A stretch of 64,000 bases of DNA, taken from positions 1-64,000 of the forward strand of contig CAYFTL010000001.1 of the NCBI GenBank assembly GCA_964346145.1, read 5' to 3'. Under the pieces are notes generated by a model, which was not told the origin of the DNA, searched no databases, and saw only the letters and a program-made list of their open reading frames with translations. The translations under genes and the position numbers were made by a program. Source of the DNA: CAYFTL01 sp964346145 (GTDB taxonomy: Bacteria > Bacillota > Clostridia > Christensenellales > Aristaeellaceae). Shown piece by piece: positions 56,794-64,000 of this stretch (its first letter is position 1; each line of letters begins with the position of its first letter).

Positions 56794-58725
56794 CTAAAGT
56801 GCTTTGCTGTTTACTTCTTCTACTAGCTTTGCAATCAAATCTTCAGCGGTCATCGTGCCCAAATCGCCCTGTTTGCGCGAACGCACTGCCACCACATTGC
56901 CTTCCATTTCTTGGTCGCCCAAGATCAGCATGTAAGGAATTTTCATCATTTGGGCTTCGCGAATTTTAAAGCCGATTTTTTCGTTGCGCAAATCGGTTTC
57001 AACCCGCAGCCCTGCCCGTTGCAATTTCTTTTGAAGCTCCTTGGCGGCCTTATCGGAACGGTCGGTAATCGTGAGGATCTTAACCTGTTCAGGCGCCAGC
57101 CACAAAGGAAATGCGCCGGCATATTTTTCGATCAACAGTGCTAAAGTACGCTCATAGCAGCCGATGGACGTACGATGAATGACAATGGGATGCTTCTTTT
57201 CGCCGTCGCTGTCGGTATACACCATGCCAAAGCGTTCGGCCAACTGGAAATCCACCTGAAGGGTAATCAAGGTATCCTCTTTGCCGTGCACATTGCGAAT
57301 TTGAATATCCAACTTCGGGCCATAGAAGGCTGCCTCGCCCTCGGCTTCCACATAGTCAACGTTGAGGTCGTCCAGTATTTTGCGCATAAATGCCTGGGTC
57401 TCTTCCCAATCCTTTTCATCGCCAATATATTTTGCGCGATCATTAGGATCCCATTTGGAGAAGCGATAGGAAACGTCTTCCTGGAGCCCCAAGGTTTCCA
57501 GCATGTAATTTGCTAAGTCAAGGCAATCGGAAAATTCAGCTTCCACCTGATCAGGCCTGCACGCCAAGTGGGCCTCTGAAATCGTAAACTGACGCAGGCG
57601 AATAAGGCCGTGCATTTCTCCCGAGGACTCGTTTCTAAACAGCGTGGACGTTTCGTTGTAACGCAACGGCAAATCGCGATAAGAGCGTGCCCTGTTCAAG
57701 TAAGCTTGGAACTGGAAGGGACAGGTCATGGGCCTGAGCGCAAAAACCTCGTCATCCTTTTCTTCGTCGCCCAGCACAAACATGCCATCGCGATAGTGAT
57801 CCCAATGCCCGGATATCTTGTACAGGTCGGATTTTGCCATAAATGGGGTTTTGGTCAGCAAATAACCACGCTTCTCTTCTTCGTCTTCCACAAACCTTTC
57901 CAGCAACTGAACCACCTTAGCCCCTCTGGGCAGCAGAATCGGCAAACCCTGGCCAATGACATCCACCGTGGTAAACAGTTCCAGTTCGCGTCCAAGCTTG
58001 TTGTGATCCCGTTTCTTCGCCTCTTCCACCATGTCCAGATAGGCTTTCAGATCATCCTTGTTATCAAAGGCCGTGCCATAAATGCGCTGCAACATTTTAT
58101 TTTTTTCATTGCCTCGCCAATATGCCCCCGCCACCGAAGTCAATTTGAACGCCTTTACCTTGCCGGTAGAAGGCAAGTGAGGGCCTGAGCACAGATCGAC
58201 AAAATCCCCCTGCTTGTAGAAAGAAATCTCTTCCCCTTCCGGCAGCTCAGAAATTAGCTCTACTTTATAGCTTTCGCCCTTTTCCTCCATAAACTTTAGC
58301 GCTTCATTTCTGGGCAGCACAAATCTCTCCAGTTTCTCGTTCCGCTTAATGATGCGCTGCATCTCTTTTTCAATATTTTTCAGATCATCCGGAGTAAAGG
58401 GTTCTTCTACATCAAAATCGTAATAAAAACCATTTTCAATCGCCGGCCCAATCGCCAGCTTAGCCGAAGGAAACAGGATTTTAACCGCTTGAGCAAGGAT
58501 ATGGCTAGCCGTGTGGCGGAAAATATGTTTGCCGTCGCTATCCTCAAAGGTGATGATCTCCAATTCGTGATCGCCATCAATCGGCTGGAATAAATCGATC
58601 AGCTTGCCATCCAACTTGGCCGCAAGCGCTTTTTTCTTAAGCCCTTGGCTAATTCCTCCCGCTATCTCCAACGCATTCATGCCATCGGCAAATTCCCGTG
58701 CGTCGCCTTTTAAAACTAACTTCAT
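56794..58725 (-). CDS. thrS: Threonyl-tRNA synthetase
   Basis: A 643-residue class II synthetase. N-terminal TGS domain (about 1-62), editing domain with HxxxH zinc-like motif (FRHTASHILAQAV), catalytic core with motif 2 near TSTLFRNESSGEMHG, the zinc-binding Cys in PMTCPFQFQAYL, motif 3 in HRTSIGCYERTLALLIE, and a C-terminal anticodon-binding domain. ATG 58725 is chosen because AGGAGG is 8 bases before it. Controlled by a T-box leader that begins about 480 bases upstream. Confidence 0.98.
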   Translation of the reverse strand: MKLVLKGDAREFADGMNALEIAGGISQGLKKKALAAKLDGKLIDLFQPIDGDHELEIITFEDSDGKHIFRHTASHILAQAVKILFPSAKLAIGPAIENGFYYDFDVEEPFTPDDLKNIEKEMQRIIKRNEKLERFVLPRNEALKFMEEKGESYKVELISELPEGEEISFYKQGDFVDLCSGPHLPSTGKVKAFKLTSVAGAYWRGNEKNKMLQRIYGTAFDNKDDLKAYLDMVEEAKKRDHNKLGRELELFTTVDVIGQGLPILLPRGAKVVQLLERFVEDEEEKRGYLLTKTPFMAKSDLYKISGHWDHYRDGMFVLGDEEKDDEVFALRPMTCPFQFQAYLNRARSYRDLPLRYNETSTLFRNESSGEMHGLIRLRQFTISEAHLACRPDQVEAEFSDCLDLANYMLETLGLQEDVSYRFSKWDPNDRAKYIGDEKDWEETQAFMRKILDDLNVDYVEAEGEAAFYGPKLDIQIRNVHGKEDTLITLQVDFQLAERFGMVYTDSDGEKKHPIVIHRTSIGCYERTLALLIEKYAGAFPLWLAPEQVKILTITDRSDKAAKELQKKLQRAGLRVETDLRNEKIGFKIREAQMMKIPYMLILGDQEMEGNVVAVRSRKQGDLGTMTAEDLIAKLVEEVNSKAL

Positions 58726-58980
58726 AAACAAACCTCCTAATTTTATACAATATCCTAGCCGCCCAACGAACAGGCGCTATGCTTATGTCAAAAATATCCC
58801 ATCAACAATCTTGCCATCATCATTCAAAGACTACCACCCTATCCATCGCTTTTCTAACCACAACTTATGATTTTATGCGCGGTATGCCTCGTACCCTTTG
58901 TAGTTGTTCTTATCCAACTCAACACCTGCACCGTTACAGGAGTTAGCAGGAAGATTCTCCTTCGCCATTTAAGAAACAAA
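58726..58980. other. Long leader segment between T-box terminator and thrS
   Basis: About 265 bases separate the T-box terminator from the thrS start. Only the thrS ribosome binding site can be identified; no gene or clear hairpin is supported. Confidence 0.5.
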
Positions 58981-58991
58981 CCACAAAAAAA

Positions 58992-59210
58992 CTCGTCCCT
59001 CTTCATTATTAGAAGAAGGGACGAGCACTATATACCCGCGGTTCCACCCTTGTTGTGTAAAACCTCTCATTGAATAGCTATTAACGCGGCCAAGCGAATT
59101 CAATCCGAAGCTGGTGCTCGCCGAGCTCTTACGAAGCGCACTTACAGCCTGTGGTGCGCTCTCTCTGACATAGAATTCAAGGCGATTGTTCTTCATCATT
59201 TTGAACTATT
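58992..59210 (-). promoter_or_regulatory. T-box leader (tRNA-Thr) of thrS
   Basis: On the minus strand: T-box sequence AAGGGTGGAACCGCGG (about 59036-59051), terminator with arms near 58992-59004 and 59012-59025 followed by seven T, and a Stem I region in which GAGCACCAGC offers ACC (59113-59115) as the probable Thr specifier. Confidence 0.9.
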
Positions 59211-59217
59211 GTTATAG

Positions 59218-59246
59218 ATTATATAACCATATACCCTCAATGTCAA
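59218..59246 (-). promoter_or_regulatory. Consensus promoter of thrS
   Basis: TTGACA (59241-59246), 17-base spacer, TATAAT (59218-59223) on the minus strand, a perfect match to the sigma-A consensus, directly upstream of the T-box leader. Confidence 0.9.
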
Positions 59247-59270
59247 CCTCATTCGTTGCACTAAATTTAT

Positions 59271-59308
59271 AAATATAGGAGAGCAAAATAATTCGCTCTC
59301 CTATATTT
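59271..59308. repeat. Perfect hairpin upstream of the thrS promoter
   Basis: Fourteen-base arms (59271-59284 and 59295-59308). It lies about 120 bases beyond the terminator of the LCP gene and could be a second, bidirectional terminator that isolates the thrS promoter. The sequence from 59309 to 59428 is AT-rich without a gene. Confidence 0.6.
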
Positions 59309-59428
59309 ATTTAATCTTTAGTTTTCCCTTTGTTTGGACTTATGTGTGCCACAAAATTTATATGTAATTTATTGATATAATGCATAGATTAACATCCGCT
59401 GTCAAATCTGCAGATAATCTATAAACAA

Positions 59429-59476
59429 AAATGGATCAACTGAAACGTATTTAGCATTTTTCAGTCGATCCCATTT
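59429..59476 (-). terminator. Terminator of the LCP gene
   Basis: Arms at 59429-59445 and 59459-59476 pair with one bulge and one wobble; TTTTTGTTT follows on the minus strand, 12 bases after the stop codon. Confidence 0.8.
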
Positions 59477-59487
59477 GGATGATATCC

Positions 59488-60711
59488 CTAGTCAATATCC
59501 GAATCGTCCGCTCCGTCAGCTGCATCAGGAACATCGGCCGCCTCTAATCGAATATCGTCTGCATTTTCAGAAATACCCGAATAGATAAAATCATGCATTG
59601 CGCGGGCGTTCACTGTGTAATCCACATCGTAAATACCCCATACTTCATCCCGTGTATCGCTAACATAAGAACCTTCAATCGGGAATCGCTTTTGCATTAT
59701 GCCTTCTTTGTTGTCTGATTGAACTATAGACATCGCTAAGGAAACGCCATCGGTCATAACATTAATATTCGTATTAATATATTTCATTGCTTCATATCCA
59801 AGTTGCGCCAGGCTAAGCGGGTCTTGGCGCACTTTTGTCTTTACCTGATCCAACATAGCCATAATTACGGTTCGCTGTCTTTCGGCGCGCTTAAAGTCGC
59901 TGTCTATCTTTCGCAATCGCGAAAAAGCTAACGCCTGCCTGCCCGTCAACCTGGTCGCCTTTCCATGCATTTCTAAAAGCGAATTGTTTAGCCGTTCGTG
60001 ATCCAATCCTAGCCGCTTATCGCTTTGAATGCTTTTTTCAACCAACTTATTAACTTCTATCATTTCTTCTTCAGTAATATCAATCAAAACGCCGCCAATC
60101 AAGTCAATAATCTGTGGAAAGGAGCTAAAGTTTACGAGTGCATACTCTTTAATATTGAGCTGAAAATTTTCATTGATGGTCTTCATCACGAGCTCAGGAC
60201 CGCCGTTTCGGTTTGCACCGTTGATTTTTCGAAGCAGACCGTCGTTTGGAAACGGAATCAGGCTGTCACGCATAATCGAAGACAGTCTAATCTGACCGGT
60301 CTTCACATTGATCGAAGCAATCAATATGGTATCCGTACGGCTGTAGTCTTCTTCTTCATAAGTATCTTGCCCCAGCAATAGTATGTTGCGCCAGTTGGGG
60401 TCTAATCCGTCCACTACGCTTAGGTTGTCAACCTTGATCAATTCTTCTTTCTGCTTTGTGATATGTTCCTCATCGCCCAACAAATCGGCAGACGAAGATA
60501 TCCCCTCGGCGACAGGCGTTTGCAGACCACTTACTTCCGGCACAGACGTTTGCGTAGACACAGGAGTCATAAGAGACTGTTGAGTTGGCTTGGAAAAGTG
60601 CTGTATAGTCGCCACTCCGCCTACTATGATCAACAACACCAGTGCCGTCATCACCACATAAAAACGCCCGGTTACCTTCCATCGCCTGTTGCGGTTATTA
60701 TAGCTTCTCAC
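59488..60711 (-). CDS. LytR-CpsA-Psr (LCP) family protein
   Basis: A 407-residue membrane enzyme of the family that transfers undecaprenyl-linked polymers such as teichoic acid or capsule onto peptidoglycan. A basic N-terminal tail and one membrane helix (about 15-38) are followed by a Ser/Thr-rich linker and the LCP domain (about 105-330). Family residues: ILLLGQDTYEEEDYSRTDTILI (key DTYEEEDYSRTDT), the arginine of LSSIMRDSLI, KINGANRNGG, and RAERQRTVIMAML. The C-terminal tail is strongly acidic (ADVPDAADGADDSDID). Start GTG 60711 after AAAGGAGA. Confidence 0.94.
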   Translation of the reverse strand: MRSYNNRNRRWKVTGRFYVVMTALVLLIIVGGVATIQHFSKPTQQSLMTPVSTQTSVPEVSGLQTPVAEGISSSADLLGDEEHITKQKEELIKVDNLSVVDGLDPNWRNILLLGQDTYEEEDYSRTDTILIASINVKTGQIRLSSIMRDSLIPFPNDGLLRKINGANRNGGPELVMKTINENFQLNIKEYALVNFSSFPQIIDLIGGVLIDITEEEMIEVNKLVEKSIQSDKRLGLDHERLNNSLLEMHGKATRLTGRQALAFSRLRKIDSDFKRAERQRTVIMAMLDQVKTKVRQDPLSLAQLGYEAMKYINTNINVMTDGVSLAMSIVQSDNKEGIMQKRFPIEGSYVSDTRDEVWGIYDVDYTVNARAMHDFIYSGISENADDIRLEAADVPDAADGADDSDID

Positions 60712-60837
60712 AAATGTAAATCTCCTTTATAAGCACAAAAGATTGAGTATGCAAATCAATAACCAATTATAATGCTTCTTTGCATAAAAAGCAATATTTA
60801 AGAGCGTTGCACCGGTCACTCAAACCGTATGGCTTGG

Positions 60838-62196
60838 CTAGTCCTCCCCTGCAACCGCCAAAGATTCCACCAAAATAGATGGCGAACCCACACAGCCCTC
60901 GGGACCGGGAAAGCCAAACTTTAAATCATTCCCTACTGCCGAAACAGTCTTGAGCAACTCATAATAATTCCCCGACAAGGTAATCTGCTCCACCGGTTTG
61001 CCCTTTTTCCCTTCACAAATGCAGTAGCCCTTTGCGCTCACCGAAAAATCGCCGCTGATGCTGTTGGCGCCCGAATATAAACCCTGCACTTCGGTGATGA
61101 ATAACCCGTTTTGGGTTGTCACCATCAATTCTTCAGCGCTGGAATCGGCAGGTTCTATGTACAAATTGCTGGCCGATATGCCAATCGGCGACGCATAAGA
61201 GGCCTTTGCTGCGTTGGCGGTGCTCTTTTCTCCCTGTTTTGCCGCGGTTTTCAAATTGTGCATCAAGGTTTTAAACAGACCCCGGTCTATTATCTGTTTT
61301 TTATAAGTAGGTAATCCTTCTGCATCAAATGGGCTAGATCCGAGCGCTGTGGGATGGTGTGGATCATCGACCACGGTTACCAAATTGGAAGCTATCACAT
61401 CGCCCTCTCGCCCTTTGAGTAGGGAAAGTCCTCGCTGCGCGCTCTCCGCGCTGAAAATCGCCGCAAACGTCTCTAGCAAATCGGCCGAAACACTGCGGTC
61501 TAACATCACTTTATACTTGCCGGATGGCACCGACTCGGCCTGCAATCCATCCAACGCTTGCTCCACGGCAAGTGCGGCGATTTGCTGTATATCAATATCT
61601 TGGGCATTGCGGGTAGCTTCAATATGGCTGCCCGTACTGGTCTTGTTCCCATCTTTGGCCACTACAGAAATGTACAGCTGGATTGCATTGTCCCCATGGC
61701 GCACATTTAATCCCTTAGAGTTTCGAATGATCACATCCGACGAAATTGTCGCGACTGCACATCGGTCTGTTTGAACAATCCTTTCGTCCATCGCCAACGC
61801 ACACCTTTCCAGTTCCAATGCCAATGCAATCTTATCTACAGTCTCCATTTTTTCTAAGTCGGTATTTTTTCCTGGCAACGCAGCGTATTCACCTTTACCA
61901 TCAAACAAAAACTGAGGATCTTTGCTTTCCGATATTTGGGCATTGCTCTTAGCCGATTCAATCAGCGTAACTATGCTGTCATCGTCCAGCGCTTGCGTTG
62001 AGGCATACCCTACTTTCCCATCAACGATCGCTCTAAAAGAAACCCCTATAGCAGTAGACACCTTGTAATCCGAAATTTCACCTGTATGAACCATCGCCTG
62101 AAAGCTCTCTCCTGCGGATGCATAGGCTTCGTAGTCTTCAAATCCAGCGCTTCCCGCCGCGCATAATAACTTTTCTATAAATTCATTAATATTCAT
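60838..62196 (-). CDS. TldE/PmbA-type metalloprotease partner
   Basis: A 452-residue U62-family protein, the non-metal-binding partner of TldD in the TldD/TldE heterodimer that cuts unfolded peptides (microcin B17 maturation, CcdA decay in E. coli). Family features: EDYEAYASAGESFQAMVHTG at the N-terminus (quoted part EAYASAGESFQ), TAIGVSFRAIVDGKVGYAST in the first domain (quoted VSFRAIVDGKVGYAST), and FSVSAKGYCICEGKKGKPV near the end. It lacks HExxxH, as expected. Nine bases separate it from the tldD-like gene, so they form one transcript. Confidence 0.94.
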   Translation of the reverse strand: MNINEFIEKLLCAAGSAGFEDYEAYASAGESFQAMVHTGEISDYKVSTAIGVSFRAIVDGKVGYASTQALDDDSIVTLIESAKSNAQISESKDPQFLFDGKGEYAALPGKNTDLEKMETVDKIALALELERCALAMDERIVQTDRCAVATISSDVIIRNSKGLNVRHGDNAIQLYISVVAKDGNKTSTGSHIEATRNAQDIDIQQIAALAVEQALDGLQAESVPSGKYKVMLDRSVSADLLETFAAIFSAESAQRGLSLLKGREGDVIASNLVTVVDDPHHPTALGSSPFDAEGLPTYKKQIIDRGLFKTLMHNLKTAAKQGEKSTANAAKASYASPIGISASNLYIEPADSSAEELMVTTQNGLFITEVQGLYSGANSISGDFSVSAKGYCICEGKKGKPVEQITLSGNYYELLKTVSAVGNDLKFGFPGPEGCVGSPSILVESLAVAGED

Positions 62197-62205
62197 TTCG
62201 TCCTC

Positions 62206-63594
62206 CTAATGCCCGCCCACGGTTAGGCGACTCACACGAATTCTAGGTTGACCTACGTTGGTATATACAGCGCCGCTAATAGAACCGCAAACGCCTTGTT
62301 GCATCCACATGTTATTCCCCACCCGGTCAATTTTTTCCAACACTTCCGATCCCTTCCCTATAAGGGTCGCGCCGCGCACCGGATTTTGGATTTTTCCATC
62401 CTTCACCAGGTAGGCCTCGGTCACCGCAAAGTTAAATTCGCCCGTCACCGGGTTTACAGATCCACCTCCCAAGCTCTTGGCGTATAACCCGTCTCCCATA
62501 GTACGAATCATTTGCTCTTCATCATCTCGTCCCGGTGCGATAAATGTGTTGCGCATGCGCGATGTGGGCGCATATGCGTACGATTGACGGCGTGCACTGC
62601 CCGTCACTTGCATGCCCATACGCCTGCCGTTTAACCGGTCAACCATATAATTTTTAAGGATTCCATTTTCAATAAGCACCAAACGCGTGCTGGGCGTTCC
62701 TTCGTCATCAATGTTGATCGAACCCCATTCGTTGGGCAACGTTCCATCATCTATGGCTGTTACACAATCAGCCGCTATTTTTTCGCCAAGCTTCCCTGAA
62801 AATTCAGAGTTCCCCAGCGCTACTGATGTGGCTTCTAAGGAGTGTCCACACGCTTCATGAAATATCACTCCACCAAACCCGCCGTCTATCACCACCGGCA
62901 TGGTTCCCGCCGGGCACATTGGTGCACGCAACATGGTAGATGCGGTAAGCGCTGCCTCACGGGCAATCTTTTCCGCGTCAATCTTTGTATCAAACAGCTC
63001 ATAGCCCATCATCGCGCCAGGGCCGGCGGTCCCGGTTTGATTTTCGCTTCCATTGCTGGCAACGGCAGCCACAAACATGCGCGTATATATACGACGGTCG
63101 GTAACAAACAAACCCTCGCTGTTGGCGATCCATACCCGCTGATCGCTGTCGGAAAGCCCCGCCTGAACTTGAACAATGGATTCGTCTGCCTGTTTAGCGC
63201 TGTGGTATGCGCTGTGGAGCAATTCAGCCTTCCGTTTTCCATGCACATCTGCAGGGACTTTCGCTATAGAATGTGCGTTTGCAGCTATACTCTCCATTAA
63301 TGGGTTACAGCCATACTTGCGCTGAGCATGAAGCGCATCGGCAGCTTGTTGCGCCAATTTTAGCAAACCTTGCTCTTGTGTATCATTGGTGTATACATAC
63401 ACGCTGTTAAAATGATCGTATACCCGAATGCCCGCCCCGTGAATACGGTTGGTGGTCGCATTTTCGATGGATCCATCTATCATACTCAGATTATTTTTCA
63501 AGCTGTCTTCGAAAAATAATTCCACAAAATCGCCTCCCTGGCTGAGTGCGGCATCAATCACCTTTTGAGCTATTTCTTTTTTGAGCATCTTCAT
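62206..63594 (-). CDS. tldD: TldD-type metalloprotease
   Basis: A 462-residue U62 peptidase with the zinc motif FHEACGHSLEA (HExxxH), a later Cys in MWMQQGVCGSISG that may complete the site, and GDGLYAKSLGGGSVNPVTGEF in between (quoted part GGGSVNPVTG). It works with the TldE-like product of the next gene. RBS AAAGGAGT lies five bases before ATG 63594. It starts two bases after the rarA stop, so all three genes may share a transcript. No ribosomally made peptide precursor is seen nearby, so the substrate may be generic. Confidence 0.96.
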   Translation of the reverse strand: MKMLKKEIAQKVIDAALSQGGDFVELFFEDSLKNNLSMIDGSIENATTNRIHGAGIRVYDHFNSVYVYTNDTQEQGLLKLAQQAADALHAQRKYGCNPLMESIAANAHSIAKVPADVHGKRKAELLHSAYHSAKQADESIVQVQAGLSDSDQRVWIANSEGLFVTDRRIYTRMFVAAVASNGSENQTGTAGPGAMMGYELFDTKIDAEKIAREAALTASTMLRAPMCPAGTMPVVIDGGFGGVIFHEACGHSLEATSVALGNSEFSGKLGEKIAADCVTAIDDGTLPNEWGSINIDDEGTPSTRLVLIENGILKNYMVDRLNGRRMGMQVTGSARRQSYAYAPTSRMRNTFIAPGRDDEEQMIRTMGDGLYAKSLGGGSVNPVTGEFNFAVTEAYLVKDGKIQNPVRGATLIGKGSEVLEKIDRVGNNMWMQQGVCGSISGAVYTNVGQPRIRVSRLTVGGH

Positions 63595-63596
63595 TG

Positions 63597-64000
63597 TTAC
63601 TCCTTTAATTCATCGTTTTTCTTTCGCTTTGCCCTCAGCTTCCGAATCTCGTTTTCAAACCCTTGATCGCTCGGGATATAAAATCGCTTTCCATCGGATT
63701 CATTGGGCATATATTGCTGCTGTACATAATGATCTGGAAAATCATGGGGGTACAAATATCCCTCTCCAGACCCAAGTCTGTCTGCGCCCTTGTAATGAGT
63801 ATCCCGCAAGTGAACAGGCACCGTATCAAAACCGCCTTTTTCCGCATCCGACATAGCCGCTCCTATGGCCTCAACCACACTATTCGATTTTGGACTTTCA
63901 CATATCGCGATAATCGCCTGAGCGATGGGTAACTTAGCCTCCGGCATGCCGATAAATTCCAGTGCTTGAGCTGCGGCCACCGCCTGCAGCATGGCATGGG
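63597..64000 (-). CDS. rarA: Replication-associated recombination protein A, C-terminal part (runs off the window)
   Basis: The last 134 codons of a RarA/MgsA AAA+ ATPase, which acts at stalled replication forks. The fragment holds the C-terminal tetramerisation region: AAAQALEFIGMPEAKLPIAQ (quoted part EFIGMPEAKLPIAQ), PVHLRDTHYKGADRLGSGEGY (quoted PVHLRDTHYKGADRLG) and YPHDFPDHYVQQQYMP, all typical of the family. The frame is open to the right edge, so the ATPase domain lies outside the window. It ends two bases before tldD. Confidence 0.95.
   Translation of the reverse strand, partial: HAMLQAVAAAQALEFIGMPEAKLPIAQAIIAICESPKSNSVVEAIGAAMSDAEKGGFDTVPVHLRDTHYKGADRLGSGEGYLYPHDFPDHYVQQQYMPNESDGKRFYIPSDQGFENEIRKLRAKRKKNDELKE

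Overview
The window looks like a chromosomal contig of a Gram-positive anaerobe of the Clostridia/Bacillota type. Evidence: the ctsR-mcsA-mcsB-clpC heat-shock operon with a CtsR-box-like operator, T-box leaders in front of pheST and thrS, the ireB-ruvX-DUF1292 trio, the obgE-yhbY-nadD-yqeK-rsfS run, a YacL-type PIN/TRAM protein, and strong AGGAGG-type ribosome binding sites. No rRNA, tRNA, CRISPR array or intact insertion sequence was seen. Ten Ns (37219-37228) mark an assembly join inside nth. The species cannot be fixed from the sequence alone.

Left edge (1-1125): an AT-rich, foreign-looking stretch with a small unknown gene and an FRG-domain gene, abutting the 3' end of guaA, a site where genomic islands integrate in other bacteria. 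The GuaA itself is unusual: its glutaminase domain is cut to about 105 residues and lacks the catalytic Cys and His-Glu motifs.

2.6-7.9 kb: a DUF5107/TPR protein, a TtcA-like PP-loop enzyme, an LD-carboxypeptidase and a decayed phosphotransferase pseudogene (in-frame stop plus frameshift). 8.0-17.6 kb: a carbohydrate locus with two Gfo/Idh/MocA dehydrogenases, an AP-endonuclease-2-like TIM-barrel isomerase, an AraC regulator, a GH109-like NAD-dependent glycosidase, and an Lpl-type ABC importer (binding protein and two permeases) without its own ATPase. An MsmX/UgpC-type ATPase at 41.3-42.4 kb may energise it.

17.9-27.5 kb: housekeeping block of pheST, DUF1292, ruvX, ireB, clpC, mcsB, mcsA and ctsR. 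28.0-32.7 kb: one giant cell-surface protein (signal peptide, Pro/Thr-rich stalks, beta-helix of PMP-like GGA[ILV] repeats, two Cna-B/SpaA domains, an MPKVGD sortase-like anchor) whose 5' end suggests a frameshift or phase-variable start. 32.9-38.8 kb: HD hydrolase, rsfS, yqeK, nadD, yhbY, obgE, nth and a CtpA protease.

38.9-50.5 kb: malic enzyme with a CdaR-type regulator, the sugar ABC ATPase, argF, a YfbR-like nucleotidase, pgi, a second TIM-barrel isomerase, enolase and a GH127 glycosidase. 50.5-64 kb: an rRNA methyltransferase, an orphan ZnuA-like lipoprotein with a degraded metal site, a YacL-like protein, radA, a membrane metallophosphoesterase homologue that has lost several metal ligands, thrS, an LCP protein, the tldE/tldD pair and the 3' end of rarA.
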